Below are positions 1-6,644 of a DNA stretch of 20,735 nt, in pieces. The stretch comes from an uncultured Anaerotignum sp. (GTDB taxonomy: Bacteria > Bacillota > Clostridia > Lachnospirales > Anaerotignaceae). The DNA lies in assembly GCA_910578425.1 (NCBI GenBank), contig CAJTQX010000044.1:1-20735 (forward strand), read 5' to 3'. The position numbers and the translations under genes are program-made. The notes beneath the pieces were generated by a model. That model saw only the letters and a list, made by a program, of their open reading frames with translations, did no database searches and was not told where the DNA came from. How positions within the stretch are numbered: the stretch's first letter is position 1; each line of letters begins with the position of its first letter.

Positions 1-52
1 TCCGACAAAATTATGCTCGAAAATACGTATTCATGACTCATGACGACACTAC

Positions 53-205
53 CTGAGAAATCATATTGCTTTTCAAATGGTTTCTTAAGTCAGACGCCAG
101 CAGCTGCCGCATGAGAAAATTCTTTTCAAAATGGAAACTGCTCTGAAAAATCCCGATAATCCAGGCATTTCAGAATATAAAATTTTCTTATGGCAACGCT
201 CATAA
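53..205 (-). repeat. Structured dispersed repeat, copy A
   Basis: Read on the minus strand, this stretch starts just after rnpB and aligns with copy B at 2921-3079. The shared blocks include GCGTTGCCATAAGAAAATTT, AATGCCTG, TTTCCATTTT, ATTTTCTCA and CTTAAGAAA, all in the same order and spacing. It can fold as a long hairpin: GTTGCC plus AAGAAAATT on one arm, AATTTTCT plus GGCAGC on the other, with an inner GAAATGC/GCAGTTTC stem. The second hairpin that is perfect in copy B is degenerate here. The function is unknown. It could be a small non-autonomous mobile element or a structured RNA, and from its position it could form the 3' tail of the rnpB transcript. Confidence 0.7.
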
Positions 206-221
206 CCGGACTGTTTTTTAT

Positions 222-557
222 GGGAGCAAGCCTGTAAGCCGGGTTCTGTCGTGGACAGCCATCTGTCTTGGTCTGTTGTCGCCAACAGCATCATGCGGCC
301 TTTTCGGAACGGGACGAGCAGCCCCATGCGTTCCTGTCAGCCTTGCTTCGGGCGGGGTTTACATGGCTCCCGCCGTTGCCGGCAGGACGGTGGGCTCTTA
401 CCCCACCTTTCCACCCTTACCTGCGGACGCAGGCGGTTTATTTCTGTTGCACTATCCTTAGAGTCGCCTCTACCGGCCGTTAACCGGCACCCTTGCTCTG
501 CGAAGCCCGGACTTTCCTCATCCCCCAAAGGGACGCGGCTGCCCAGCTTACTCCCGC
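222..557 (-). ncRNA. rnpB: RNase P RNA (catalytic RNA for tRNA 5' end processing)
   Basis: This is the RNA subunit of ribonuclease P, which removes 5' leaders from precursor tRNAs together with the RnpA protein. Read on the minus strand, the universal blocks are visible: GAGGAAAGTCCGGGC near the 5' end, ATAGTGCAACAGA, GGTAAGGGTGGAAAGGTG and, at the 3' end, ACAGAACCCGGCTTAC. The ends pair as helix P1: GGGAGTAAGC at 555-546 with GCTTGCTCCC at 231-222, with one G-T pair. The length of about 336 nt is usual for bacterial RNase P RNA. Open reading frames on either strand here are spurious. The promoter lies directly upstream, and transcription should begin at or within a few bases of the P1 5' end. 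Confidence 0.97.
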
Positions 558-560
558 TTT

Positions 561-589
561 ATTCTACCGGAAAACCGGCATTTTGTCAA
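561..589 (-). promoter_or_regulatory. rnpB promoter
   Basis: On the minus strand TTGACA (589-584), a 17-base spacer and TAGAAT (566-561) form a near-consensus sigma-A promoter. Its predicted start is at about 554-557, which is exactly the 5' end of helix P1. The TGA stop codon of the kinase gene (588-586) lies inside the -35 hexamer. Confidence 0.85.
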
Positions 590-2247
590 ACCTTGAAGCA
601 GCTCCCGCCCACAAATTCCTTAATCAGAGAATTATTAGGGATTTCCTGCCCTGTCGCGGCAAGGAAATAGCCCAGGAATTTAATCAGCCGTTTTGCCGTC
701 ACATTCTCCGGCATGGTGTCATCTATACGGAACAACTGCGGTTCCGCATACTGCTTCAATACGTTCAGTTCATACAGCGTAGCAGAATTAAACACCGCGT
801 CCGCATTCTCCTGGAAGGGGAAAATATTTTCCTCTTCCCCCTGCGTCACTGTGTTCCACGCCTCAATGGTGCCGCGCGCGTCCCTCCCGCGGAACTGGTA
901 ATCCCGCACAATACGGCGAATAAGACGACAGTCCGAGGTGGAAATGCGGTTATGGTCATCAATATTCAACTGTGTCAGCGCGCTGATAAAGATCTTAAAT
1001 TTATTTTCATCAGGAATTTCCGGCGTAAGCCTGTCATTCAGGCCATGTATGCCTTCCATCACCAAAAGCTCACCTTCGCCCAACTGCAAATAATCGCCGT
1101 TATATTCGCGTTTTCCAGTTACGAAATTATAATACGGCAGCTCAATCTGCTCTCCGGCAATGATGGCTTTCAGGTCTTTGTTCAGTTGCTTCAAATCCAG
1201 AGCCTCAATGCGCTCAAAGTTGCGTTTGCCGTTTTCGTCCAGCGGTGTTTCTTCGCGGTTTATGAAATAATCGTCCAGAGAAACCTTATGCGGCTTTATA
1301 CCCAGCACGCGCAGCTGCACGCAGAGCCGGTTTGCAAAAGATGTTTTGCCGGAAGAGGAAGGCCCCGCAATCAGCACCACCCTCACGTCAGGCATGCGGT
1401 GATAAATCTGGTCGGCGATTTCCGCAATTTTCTTTTCGTGCAGTGCTTCGTTAATACGAATAAGGTCGCCGAAATGACCGTTTACAATCGCCTCATTGAG
1501 GTCCGCCACATTTTCAGCCTCCATCAGGCGGCACCATTCCATCTGTTCCATGAATACGCCGCTGATCTTTTTCGGGTCTTCAAAAGGCAGCAGTTCATCC
1601 GGCTTTTCCGGATTCGGGAAACGAATCAGGAACCCATTGCCATAAAGCTCCAGCGCGAACACTTTCAAAACACCCGTAGAAAGAGGCATATAGCCATAGA
1701 AATAGTCATAGAATCCGTCCAGTTCATACAGGTTGACATTAGAAGCGCGGCGGAAGCGGAACAGCTTCGCCTTTGGCTCCATATGCTGTTTTTTGGCAAT
1801 TTCAATTGCCTCATCCTTACGGAATGTACGTTTTTCGATTGGCAGATCGGCGTCAATCATTTCTTTCATGCGCCTCTCGACTTTAGAGAGAAACTCCGCG
1901 TCCAGCGGTGTTTCCGGCTGGCGGATTTCGCAGTACAAATTGCCGCGGAGACTATGCTCAATCTGCACCCTTGCGGTTTCACCCACGATATCGCGCACTG
2001 CCTTTACCAGCACAAAAGAAACGCCCCTGTGGTACACGCGCATACCCTCGCCGTCACGAATATCGTAAAACGTGACAGCGTCTGCGTCGCGTATCGTACT
2101 GCCAAGTTCCTGAAGGTTATTGCCCTGTTTTGCCACCAGAATCGGCGAAGGGAAATCCTTCTGCAATTCCTGTGCCAACTGGCCGAAGGTCGTCCCCTGC
2201 TCCACAGACATATCCCTGCCCATTACGTTCAAATGCAATTTTTCCAA
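586..2247 (-). CDS. TGS-domain nucleoside (uridine-like) kinase
   Basis: The predicted protein has 553 residues. It has a ThrRS-like TGS domain at the N-terminus (about residues 3-60), a middle part resembling the threonyl-tRNA synthetase second additional domain (IEHSLRGNLYCE near 97-108), and a C-terminal phosphoribulokinase/uridine kinase domain from about 285. The P-loop GPSSSGKTS is at 295-303, SLDDYF at 323-328 and MEGIHGLN at 397-404. This architecture matches Firmicutes and Thermotoga proteins annotated as nucleoside or uridine kinase. The likely reaction is ATP-dependent nucleoside phosphorylation in the cytosol, with substrate unproven. I chose a TTG start at 2247 because AAGGAGG lies 8-10 bases upstream. 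The longer frame opening at 2307 has no ribosome binding site and runs into a repeat. The stop codon is inside the rnpB -35 box. Confidence 0.9.
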   Translation of the reverse strand: MEKLHLNVMGRDMSVEQGTTFGQLAQELQKDFPSPILVAKQGNNLQELGSTIRDADAVTFYDIRDGEGMRVYHRGVSFVLVKAVRDIVGETARVQIEHSLRGNLYCEIRQPETPLDAEFLSKVERRMKEMIDADLPIEKRTFRKDEAIEIAKKQHMEPKAKLFRFRRASNVNLYELDGFYDYFYGYMPLSTGVLKVFALELYGNGFLIRFPNPEKPDELLPFEDPKKISGVFMEQMEWCRLMEAENVADLNEAIVNGHFGDLIRINEALHEKKIAEIADQIYHRMPDVRVVLIAGPSSSGKTSFANRLCVQLRVLGIKPHKVSLDDYFINREETPLDENGKRNFERIEALDLKQLNKDLKAIIAGEQIELPYYNFVTGKREYNGDYLQLGEGELLVMEGIHGLNDRLTPEIPDENKFKIFISALTQLNIDDHNRISTSDCRLIRRIVRDYQFRGRDARGTIEAWNTVTQGEEENIFPFQENADAVFNSATLYELNVLKQYAEPQLFRIDDTMPENVTAKRLIKFLGYFLAATGQEIPNNSLIKEFVGGSCFKV

Positions 2248-2276
2248 ACTCTTCTCCTCCTTTTTTCTGGGAATTA

Positions 2277-2422
2277 AAACCCTGGGGCTTTGCTCCAAAC
2301 CCCACAAGCCCTGTCAGCACTTTGCTTCGCAAAGCCGCCTTCGGCGTCCGGACTTCTTTCCGGTGCCTATTGAAAAGGGCCTGACTCTAAACTTTCCAGC
2401 CGCAAAACTACCGTTTTGCGGA
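2277..2422 (+). repeat. Modular hairpin repeat upstream of the kinase gene
   Basis: This is a string of short hairpins: CTTTGC-TTC-GCAAAG (2319-2333), CGCC-TTC-GGCG (about 2336-2347), CCGG...CCGG, and a terminal CCGCAAAAC-TACC-GTTTTGCGG (about 2400-2421) preceded by TTTCCAG. The start (TAAAACCCTGGGGC) and the terminal CCAGCCGC hairpin resemble the repeats at 10305 and 13611. It ends about 10 bases from the kinase ribosome binding site, so in mRNA it would form the 5' leader. No U-tract is present. Confidence 0.6.
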
Positions 2423-2571
2423 AAATCTGATATTATCATCGAAACCTCAGTCCTCTGACCCACTTGTCGCCGTACTTTCGTGCGCCGGAGTGCATTGCAG
2501 CCGTTTTCTCTTTGCCGCTTTTCGTCGTTACTTAGAATAACATAGCTGAATATATCATATTCCTAATTTAC
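2423..2571. other. Intergenic region with possible kinase promoter
   Basis: No gene is apparent. On the minus strand TGATAATAT (2438-2430) could be an extended -10 box for the kinase gene, with a poor -35 (GGGTCA) 18 bases before GATAAT. No terminator was found after the membrane protein gene that ends at 2572. Confidence 0.3.
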
Positions 2572-2886
2572 TCATTTTCGGGAATGGTTCTTACTTCGAG
2601 CACAATACAAATAAAAATTGATGTGTATTATCCAGAAAATAATATATACGACCGCGGTTATTTTAAAAGGTGCATTCACTACAGTATTTTCCATAGATAT
2701 ATCAAGTTCCATTACAGTTGGAATAAAGACCCAAAACACCAGAATCCCTATACATGGCAACATTAATAAAATAAAAGACAGTTTTGACATAGCGATAGAT
2801 TTTTTCATTAATGTATCATAATTCATAAATAACTCATTCATTGAATCCTTACTTTTTGGTTTCTTCTGGTTCCATTTTCTAAACAC
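2572..2886 (-). CDS. Small two-helix membrane protein of unknown function
   Basis: The predicted protein has 104 residues from a GTG at 2886, or 89 from an ATG at 2841. The second start has AAGGA four bases upstream. Neither ribosome binding site is ideal, so the start is open. The N-terminus is polar and lysine-rich. Two hydrophobic segments follow: one around LSFILLMLPCIGILVFWVFI and one around ITAVVYIIFWIIHINFYLY, with a short polar loop between them. The C-terminus is basic (ARSKNHSRK). I do not recognise the family. The gene is visibly richer in A and T than its neighbours and sits between two repeat elements, which suggests an accessory or recently acquired gene. Confidence 0.6.
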   Translation of the reverse strand: MFRKWNQKKPKSKDSMNELFMNYDTLMKKSIAMSKLSFILLMLPCIGILVFWVFIPTVMELDISMENTVVNAPFKITAVVYIIFWIIHINFYLYCARSKNHSRK

Positions 2887-2920
2887 CCCCTACGATAATA
2901 AATATTGGTAAAAGCCCCTG

Positions 2921-3079
2921 TAATGGGCGTTGCCATAAGAAAATTTCTTTTTTGGAATGCCTGAAAAATCAGGAGTTTTCATGAGCATTTCCATTTTAGT
3001 TGAAATTTTCTCAGGCAACAGCCGCCGGCGTTTGGCTTAAGAAATCAATCAAAAAGATAAATTCGTTTTCTTAAGCCAA
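2921..3079 (+). repeat. Structured dispersed repeat, copy B
   Basis: This is the plus-strand counterpart of the repeat at 53-205. Hairpin 1 pairs GTTGCC...AAGAAAATTT (2929 onward) with AAATTTTCTCAGGCAAC (3003-3019). It contains a nested stem GGAATGC/GCATTTCC and an inner TGAAAA/TTTTCA. Hairpin 2 is a perfect 13-base inverted repeat, TTGGCTTAAGAAA (3032-3044) with TTTCTTAAGCCAA (3067-3079). The second pair of the nested stem is A-T in copy A and G-C in copy B, a compensatory change that argues for a conserved fold. It lies in opposite orientation to the flanking small genes. Confidence 0.7.
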
Positions 3080-3101
3080 GCCGCCTTAGCCAGCCGGATT
3101 T

Positions 3102-3248
3102 TTACACATTTTCAAACAAACGTATATATCCCGCTGCAATCACCAGAATTGGTACAACAGAACCCTTAAATCCCTGCAAAATGCTCTTTGCAACCGTCTG
3201 CATCCATAAAAGAACCGCGCCTGCCAAAAACTCTGTGCTCCTCATCAT
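3102..3248 (-). CDS. Possible 48-residue hydrophobic peptide
   Basis: An ATG at 3248, followed at once by a second ATG, opens a 48-residue frame. It has one or two hydrophobic stretches (FLAGAVLLWM and VVPILVIAAGYIRLF) separated by an amphipathic lysine-containing part. AAGG lies 8 bases upstream as a weak ribosome binding site. No family is recognised. It sits between copy B and the hairpin repeat behind nif3. It could be a small membrane peptide or a chance frame. Confidence 0.3.
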   Translation of the reverse strand: MMRSTEFLAGAVLLWMQTVAKSILQGFKGSVVPILVIAAGYIRLFENV

Positions 3249-3300
3249 AAAAACTGCCTTTTTTATCTTGCCTTCCTTGTTGTCCCTTACCTTTTTCTCC

Positions 3301-3392
3301 CCGCGGAACGCAGTTCCGCGCAATAAAGTTCTTTGCCCCGCTTTCTCCGAAAGAAAGCGGGCGGGGTGTGGGGCAGCACCCCACGATCTTTA
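3301..3392 (-). repeat. Modular hairpin repeat at the 3' end of nif3
   Basis: From the nif3 stop codon outward (minus strand) the order is: head TAAAGATC, a hairpin GTGGGG...CCCCAC, a hairpin CCGCTTTCTTTCGGAGAAAGCGG, the spacer CAAAGAACTTTA, and a terminal hairpin CGCGGAAC-TGC-GTTCCGCG. Two other copies with the same order are at 7297-7392 and 13797-13899. The terminal stem differs in sequence in each copy but always pairs. There is no U-tract, so it is not a standard intrinsic terminator. Confidence 0.75.
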
Positions 3393-4511
3393 TATCGTCC
3401 AGAACGTCTGCCCGTCCACCTCAGAACAGACAACCTCCAGTTCCCAGCCGTTTCTCTCCGCCGCCGCCGCGATTTTTTCCCGCAAAACCGGCACAATTAA
3501 AACCTCGCTGGCGTAATGTGTTACATCTGCTACGCAAATGTCCATACCCACAGCCTTCTGCGCCTCATGGTACTTGATGTCGCCCGTCAGGTACGCATCC
3601 GCGCCCTGTTTTGCTGCGGCAGTTAAAAACTCCACGCCGCTGCCTGTGCAAAGCCCCACGCGCCGCACCAGCTTCTGCCCGTCACCCACAAGCCTTATCC
3701 TGTCCAGCCCCAGCCGCTCCCGCAGTTGCTCCGCAAATTCCACGAACGGCACTGCCTCCGGCAGATCGCCGATGCGTCCGATGCCTTCCCGCCTGCCTTT
3801 CCGTTCCACAGCGTAAACATCATAAGCAGGCTCCTCATACGGGTGCGCCGCAAGCATCGCCTGCACGACCGCCCCCAGCTTTCCGGCTGGCAGTATGGTT
3901 TCCAGACGGGTCTCCTCTGCCCTTTCCAGCTTTCTCCGCTCCCCAAGGAACGGCTTCGTCCCGTCCAGCGGCAGGAACGTCCCCATGCCCTTCGCGCCAA
4001 ACGTACACTGGGAATACGCGCCGATATGCCCCGCGCCCGCCGCGCACATAGCCTCCCGCACAGCGTCCTCATATCCAACAGGCACATAGACAACAATTTT
4101 TTTCAAATCCTCCGCCCATGTTTCTTCTAAAATCTCAATATTTTCCAATCCTGCAAGCTCCGCAAGCACGTCATTCGTACCGCCCTGTGCCACATCCAGA
4201 TTGGTATGTGAGGAAAACGCCGCAATCCCGTTTTCAATCAGGGAAAAAATCCGCCGCCCCAGCGCAGTATCCGCCGTAATGCTCTCCACCTTGCGAAACA
4301 GCAGCATCGGGTGGTGGGTCACAATCATATCCGCGCCAACACGCTTTGCCTCCTCAATCACAGGCTCGATAACGTCCAGCGCGACAAGCACCTTCCGCAC
4401 CTCCCGCTCCGGATCGCCTACTGCAAGGCCGGGTTTATCCCAGCTTTCCGCCAGCCGTTCCGGCGCGATTTCTTCCATCGCCGCCATAATATCCTTTACT
4501 TTTGCCAACAT
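3390..4511 (-). CDS. Nif3-like dinuclear metal centre protein (YqfO/DUF34)
   Basis: The predicted protein has 373 residues, the long form seen in Bacillus YqfO. A CutA/PII-like domain (about residues 135-235) is inserted between the two Nif3 halves. Metal ligands expected for the family are visible: H66 and H67 in THHP, D106 in TNLDVAQGG, and H332 and E336 in DVTHYASE. The conserved WD near residue 24 is also present. The family forms hexameric toroids. It is often listed as GTP cyclohydrolase 1 type 2 homolog, but its reaction is not settled. The ATG at 4511 has GGGAGG 8 bases upstream and lies inside the 3' end of trmK (16-base overlap), so the two are translationally linked. The stop codon is part of the repeat head TAAAGATC. 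Confidence 0.93.
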   Translation of the reverse strand: MLAKVKDIMAAMEEIAPERLAESWDKPGLAVGDPEREVRKVLVALDVIEPVIEEAKRVGADMIVTHHPMLLFRKVESITADTALGRRIFSLIENGIAAFSSHTNLDVAQGGTNDVLAELAGLENIEILEETWAEDLKKIVVYVPVGYEDAVREAMCAAGAGHIGAYSQCTFGAKGMGTFLPLDGTKPFLGERRKLERAEETRLETILPAGKLGAVVQAMLAAHPYEEPAYDVYAVERKGRREGIGRIGDLPEAVPFVEFAEQLRERLGLDRIRLVGDGQKLVRRVGLCTGSGVEFLTAAAKQGADAYLTGDIKYHEAQKAVGMDICVADVTHYASEVLIVPVLREKIAAAAERNGWELEVVCSEVDGQTFWTI

Positions 4512-5188
4512 TCCAAAGCCTCCCTCATGCCTTCCAGCTTTTCTTCCACAGCGGGCAGACGCAGGCGCGCGGGTTCTGTTTCCGTCTGCCGCAGCCGTTC
4601 CGCAAGCCGCTGGTATTTCCCTTTTTCTATCTCCAAAACCTCCCGCAAAAGCGGCTCTTTTTTTTCCAGAAGCCGTTTCCCGTAAAGGTAATCTATCTCT
4701 CTGTCATAGCGTTCCGCTCCACGCTCGCAGCGCATCAGTGTATAAAGCTTCCCATCCTCTTTTAACATATGCTCCTCCGCAATGGAAAAACCAATTTTAT
4801 GCAGGCATTTCCGCACCGCGCCGATGTCATGCTGGGGGGAAAGCACCAGCTCCTTCAGGCTTGCGGCAACCTCCGGGCTGTCTTCCAAAATACGTACAGT
4901 CAGCATGCCGCCCATGCCCGCCATCACCACCGTTTCCGCTTCAAACGGCCGCAATGGCACAAGCCCGCTCCCTAAGCGCGTTTCAATCACGCCTTCCGCG
5001 CCGTAAAGGGCGATGTTCGCGCGGCAGATTTCCAGCGGCCCCTTCCGCACATCGCAGGCGTACCCTTTTTTCAGTTTTCCCTGCAAAAAAAGCGCGATCG
5101 GCACATAGCCGTGGTCTGTCCCGATATCCGCAACAGTCGGGCAGGACACCAGCCCTGCTACCGCCGCCAGCCGTTTTGAAAGCTCCAA
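4496..5188 (-). CDS. trmK: tRNA (adenine(22)-N1)-methyltransferase
   Basis: The predicted protein has 230 residues and is a class I SAM-dependent methyltransferase of the TrmK (YqfN) family, which makes m1A at position 22 of tRNA. The N-terminus ELSKRLAAVAGLV is typical. The SAM-binding motif VADIGTDHGYVP is at about 19-30, and VMAGMGGML occupies the place of the catalytic loop. The C-terminal third is a charged helical region, as expected. I chose the TTG at 5188 because GGAGG lies 7 bases upstream. The in-frame ATG at 5194 is only one base from the same GGAGG, and a TTG at 5206 lacks a site. It follows the membrane protein gene by 18 bases and overlaps nif3, a pairing conserved in Firmicutes. 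Confidence 0.93.
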   Translation of the reverse strand: MELSKRLAAVAGLVSCPTVADIGTDHGYVPIALFLQGKLKKGYACDVRKGPLEICRANIALYGAEGVIETRLGSGLVPLRPFEAETVVMAGMGGMLTVRILEDSPEVAASLKELVLSPQHDIGAVRKCLHKIGFSIAEEHMLKEDGKLYTLMRCERGAERYDREIDYLYGKRLLEKKEPLLREVLEIEKGKYQRLAERLRQTETEPARLRLPAVEEKLEGMREALECWQK

Positions 5189-5206
5189 GTCCATTCCTCC
5201 GTCCAA

Positions 5207-5815
5207 TCAGTTGTATTTCCATTCCAGGCCGTCATTGCCGCTGTCCCGCAGTGCCTGCTCCCAGTCACCGGAACGCATATCTTCCATCACCGCAAAACAA
5301 CTTGTGTCCGAATACGAGTGATAAACGCAGACGGCAATGTCTTCATCCGCGCCAAAGACATATACATACAGCCTATGGCGAAATATTGGCTGCCCATGCC
5401 CCCGCAGTATGCTGCCAACCGTCCGCTGGAAAATGTCCTGCGAACCATAGCCTGCAAAAAAGGAAACCATATCCTCCGGCACGTCCAGCGGCTCCACATC
5501 TTCGTATTCTCCCAGCCAAAGGTCTGCCATCGTTTCCCGCCCTTCGGCATAGGTTTCAGGCGGAAACGCATGGTAAACCGCCATAATTTCCAGCGCGAAC
5601 GCCAGCCCAATCCCCGCAAGCACAACCCTTCTGTCACCAAATTTATATATCAAAAAACACGCCGCAGCCACCAGCAGTATCGTTACCGTCACAATATCCT
5701 GAAACCTGATACAGCTTTGATAGATCTCATCTATGCGGCTTTTGAGCAGGTAAAATGCCGCGATACACAATAATACGGCTGCCGTATCCCATTTTGTCCA
5801 TTTCCACCGCCACAT
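5207..5815 (-). CDS. Membrane protein of unknown function, paralog 2 of a tandem pair
   Basis: The predicted protein has 202 residues from the ATG at 5815, which has AGGGGGG six bases upstream. Three hydrophobic helices fill the first 95 residues (around AAVLLCIAAFYLL, TVTILLVAAACFLIY and VVLAGIGLAFALEIM). A soluble domain of about 100 residues follows. It is clearly homologous to the gene just upstream (5845-6438). Both share YQSCI-x-FQ between helices 1 and 2, P-x-(E/D)TYAEGR after helix 3, FF-x-GY, YVY-(V/I)FGA-x-x-DI, and an EGM/EDMR...DW...LEW ending. I recognise no domain family. It lies 29 bases after its paralog and 18 before trmK, so it should be co-transcribed with both. Confidence 0.8.
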   Translation of the reverse strand: MWRWKWTKWDTAAVLLCIAAFYLLKSRIDEIYQSCIRFQDIVTVTILLVAAACFLIYKFGDRRVVLAGIGLAFALEIMAVYHAFPPETYAEGRETMADLWLGEYEDVEPLDVPEDMVSFFAGYGSQDIFQRTVGSILRGHGQPIFRHRLYVYVFGADEDIAVCVYHSYSDTSCFAVMEDMRSGDWEQALRDSGNDGLEWKYN

Positions 5816-5844
5816 GACAGTCCCCCCTATCCTGCCTTTCCATT

Positions 5845-6438
5845 CTATCCTTCCGCCCATTCCAAATTGCCGCTGACAAGCTCCTGTTTCCAATCCAGGA
5901 AACGCATACCCTCCAGCACCGCAATGCGGCTTTCCCCGCTGAATGGGTCATAAATACAGGCGGTAATATCATTCCCCGCGCCGAAAATATATACATACGG
6001 CCTGCGGCGGAGCACAGGCGTATCGCTCCGCCCTGTTATCCTGTTAAAAAACCGCTGTGCCGTATTTTCCGTATCATATCCGGTAAAAAAGCCAACATAA
6101 TTGCCCGTTTCACCCATCAGCTGCACCGCCCCATATCCGTCAAGCCAGCGTTCCTGCATTTTCAGCCGCCCTTCGGCGTAGGTATCCGCGGGCAATACGG
6201 CATACACTGCGGCACATTCCAGCAGGACAGCCGCCGCAATCCCTGCAAACACGCTTTTCCGCGCACCCATATTTTTTATCAGGATACCACCCGCAAAAAC
6301 CAGCACAAAAGCCAGCACAAGGAACGGCTGGAAGTCAATACAGCTCTGATATGTACTGTTCAGGCGCGCAAAGCACATGATAACGCCCGCATACACCAAA
6401 AACAGTGTTTTATCCGTTTTCGTCCATCTCCGCCGCAT
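5845..6438 (-). CDS. Membrane protein of unknown function, paralog 1 of a tandem pair
   Basis: The predicted protein has 197 residues from the ATG at 6438, with AAAGGGGG five bases upstream. The topology matches its neighbour: a short basic N-terminus, three membrane helices in the first 90 residues, then a soluble C-terminal domain. Its marks include DTYAEGR, GFFTGYDTEN, RPYVYIFGAGNDITACIYDPFSG and MRFLDWKQEL. The predicted outside or inside placement of the soluble domain is uncertain; the RRRW start favours the N-terminus in the cytoplasm and hence the domain outside. It heads the run of genes ending in trmK-nif3. An intrinsic terminator lies immediately upstream, so its expression may depend on read-through. 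Confidence 0.8.
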   Translation of the reverse strand: MRRRWTKTDKTLFLVYAGVIMCFARLNSTYQSCIDFQPFLVLAFVLVFAGGILIKNMGARKSVFAGIAAAVLLECAAVYAVLPADTYAEGRLKMQERWLDGYGAVQLMGETGNYVGFFTGYDTENTAQRFFNRITGRSDTPVLRRRPYVYIFGAGNDITACIYDPFSGESRIAVLEGMRFLDWKQELVSGNLEWAEG

Positions 6439-6457
6439 GGCAGCCCCCTTTTATCTG

Positions 6458-6486
6458 AAAAAAGGGCGGCACCCCTCCGTCCGCCC
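6458..6486 (-). terminator. Intrinsic terminator about 20 bases before a start codon
   Basis: On the minus strand GGGCGG (6486-6481), an 11-base loop, CCGCCC (6469-6464) and six T (6463-6458) form a textbook intrinsic terminator. The next ribosome binding site begins only about 8 bases later. It may end the lipoprotein transcript or act as an attenuator of the membrane-pair/trmK/nif3 operon. Confidence 0.8.
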
Positions 6487-6489
6487 AAA

Positions 6490-6615
6490 ACCAAAGACCT
6501 GAAACCTTCGAGGCTCTGCCTCCTCGGCACCCTGCTGCGCAGAGCGGGTAAAGCCCGTTTTTGCCATAGGCAAAAATGCCCGTCCTCCCATCGTCAAAAT
6601 GACGGAATGGGCTGT
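6490..6615. repeat. Hairpin cluster between lipoprotein and membrane pair
   Basis: The plus strand begins CAAAGACC, like the heads of other repeats here. It then shows CGAGG-N8-CCTCG, CGGGT-AAAG-CCCG, a perfect TTTTTGCC-ATA-GGCAAAAA (about 6558-6576) and CCCAT...CGTCA/TGACG...ATGGG (about 6587-6612). It would be transcribed as the leader ahead of the terminator at 6458-6486. No clear promoter was found within it. Confidence 0.55.
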
Positions 6616-6644
6616 ACTAAACTCACCGCACGATAAAACTTAAA

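Noticed and set aside
493..2277. Long plus-strand open frame opposite the kinase gene (594 codons)
   Set aside because: It is antisense to a full-length protein with TGS and P-loop motifs, runs across rnpB, and has no recognisable domain. High GC at codon third positions makes such shadows common.
3301..3392. Reading the repeat behind nif3 as an intrinsic terminator
   Set aside because: Strong hairpins but no T-run on the minus strand after any of the stems. The same holds for the copies behind rpoD and the binding-protein gene.
4201..5586. Plus-strand open frame of 461 codons opposite trmK/nif3
   Set aside because: It crosses three real minus-strand genes and its product is low-complexity Pro/Ala/Ser/Arg-rich.
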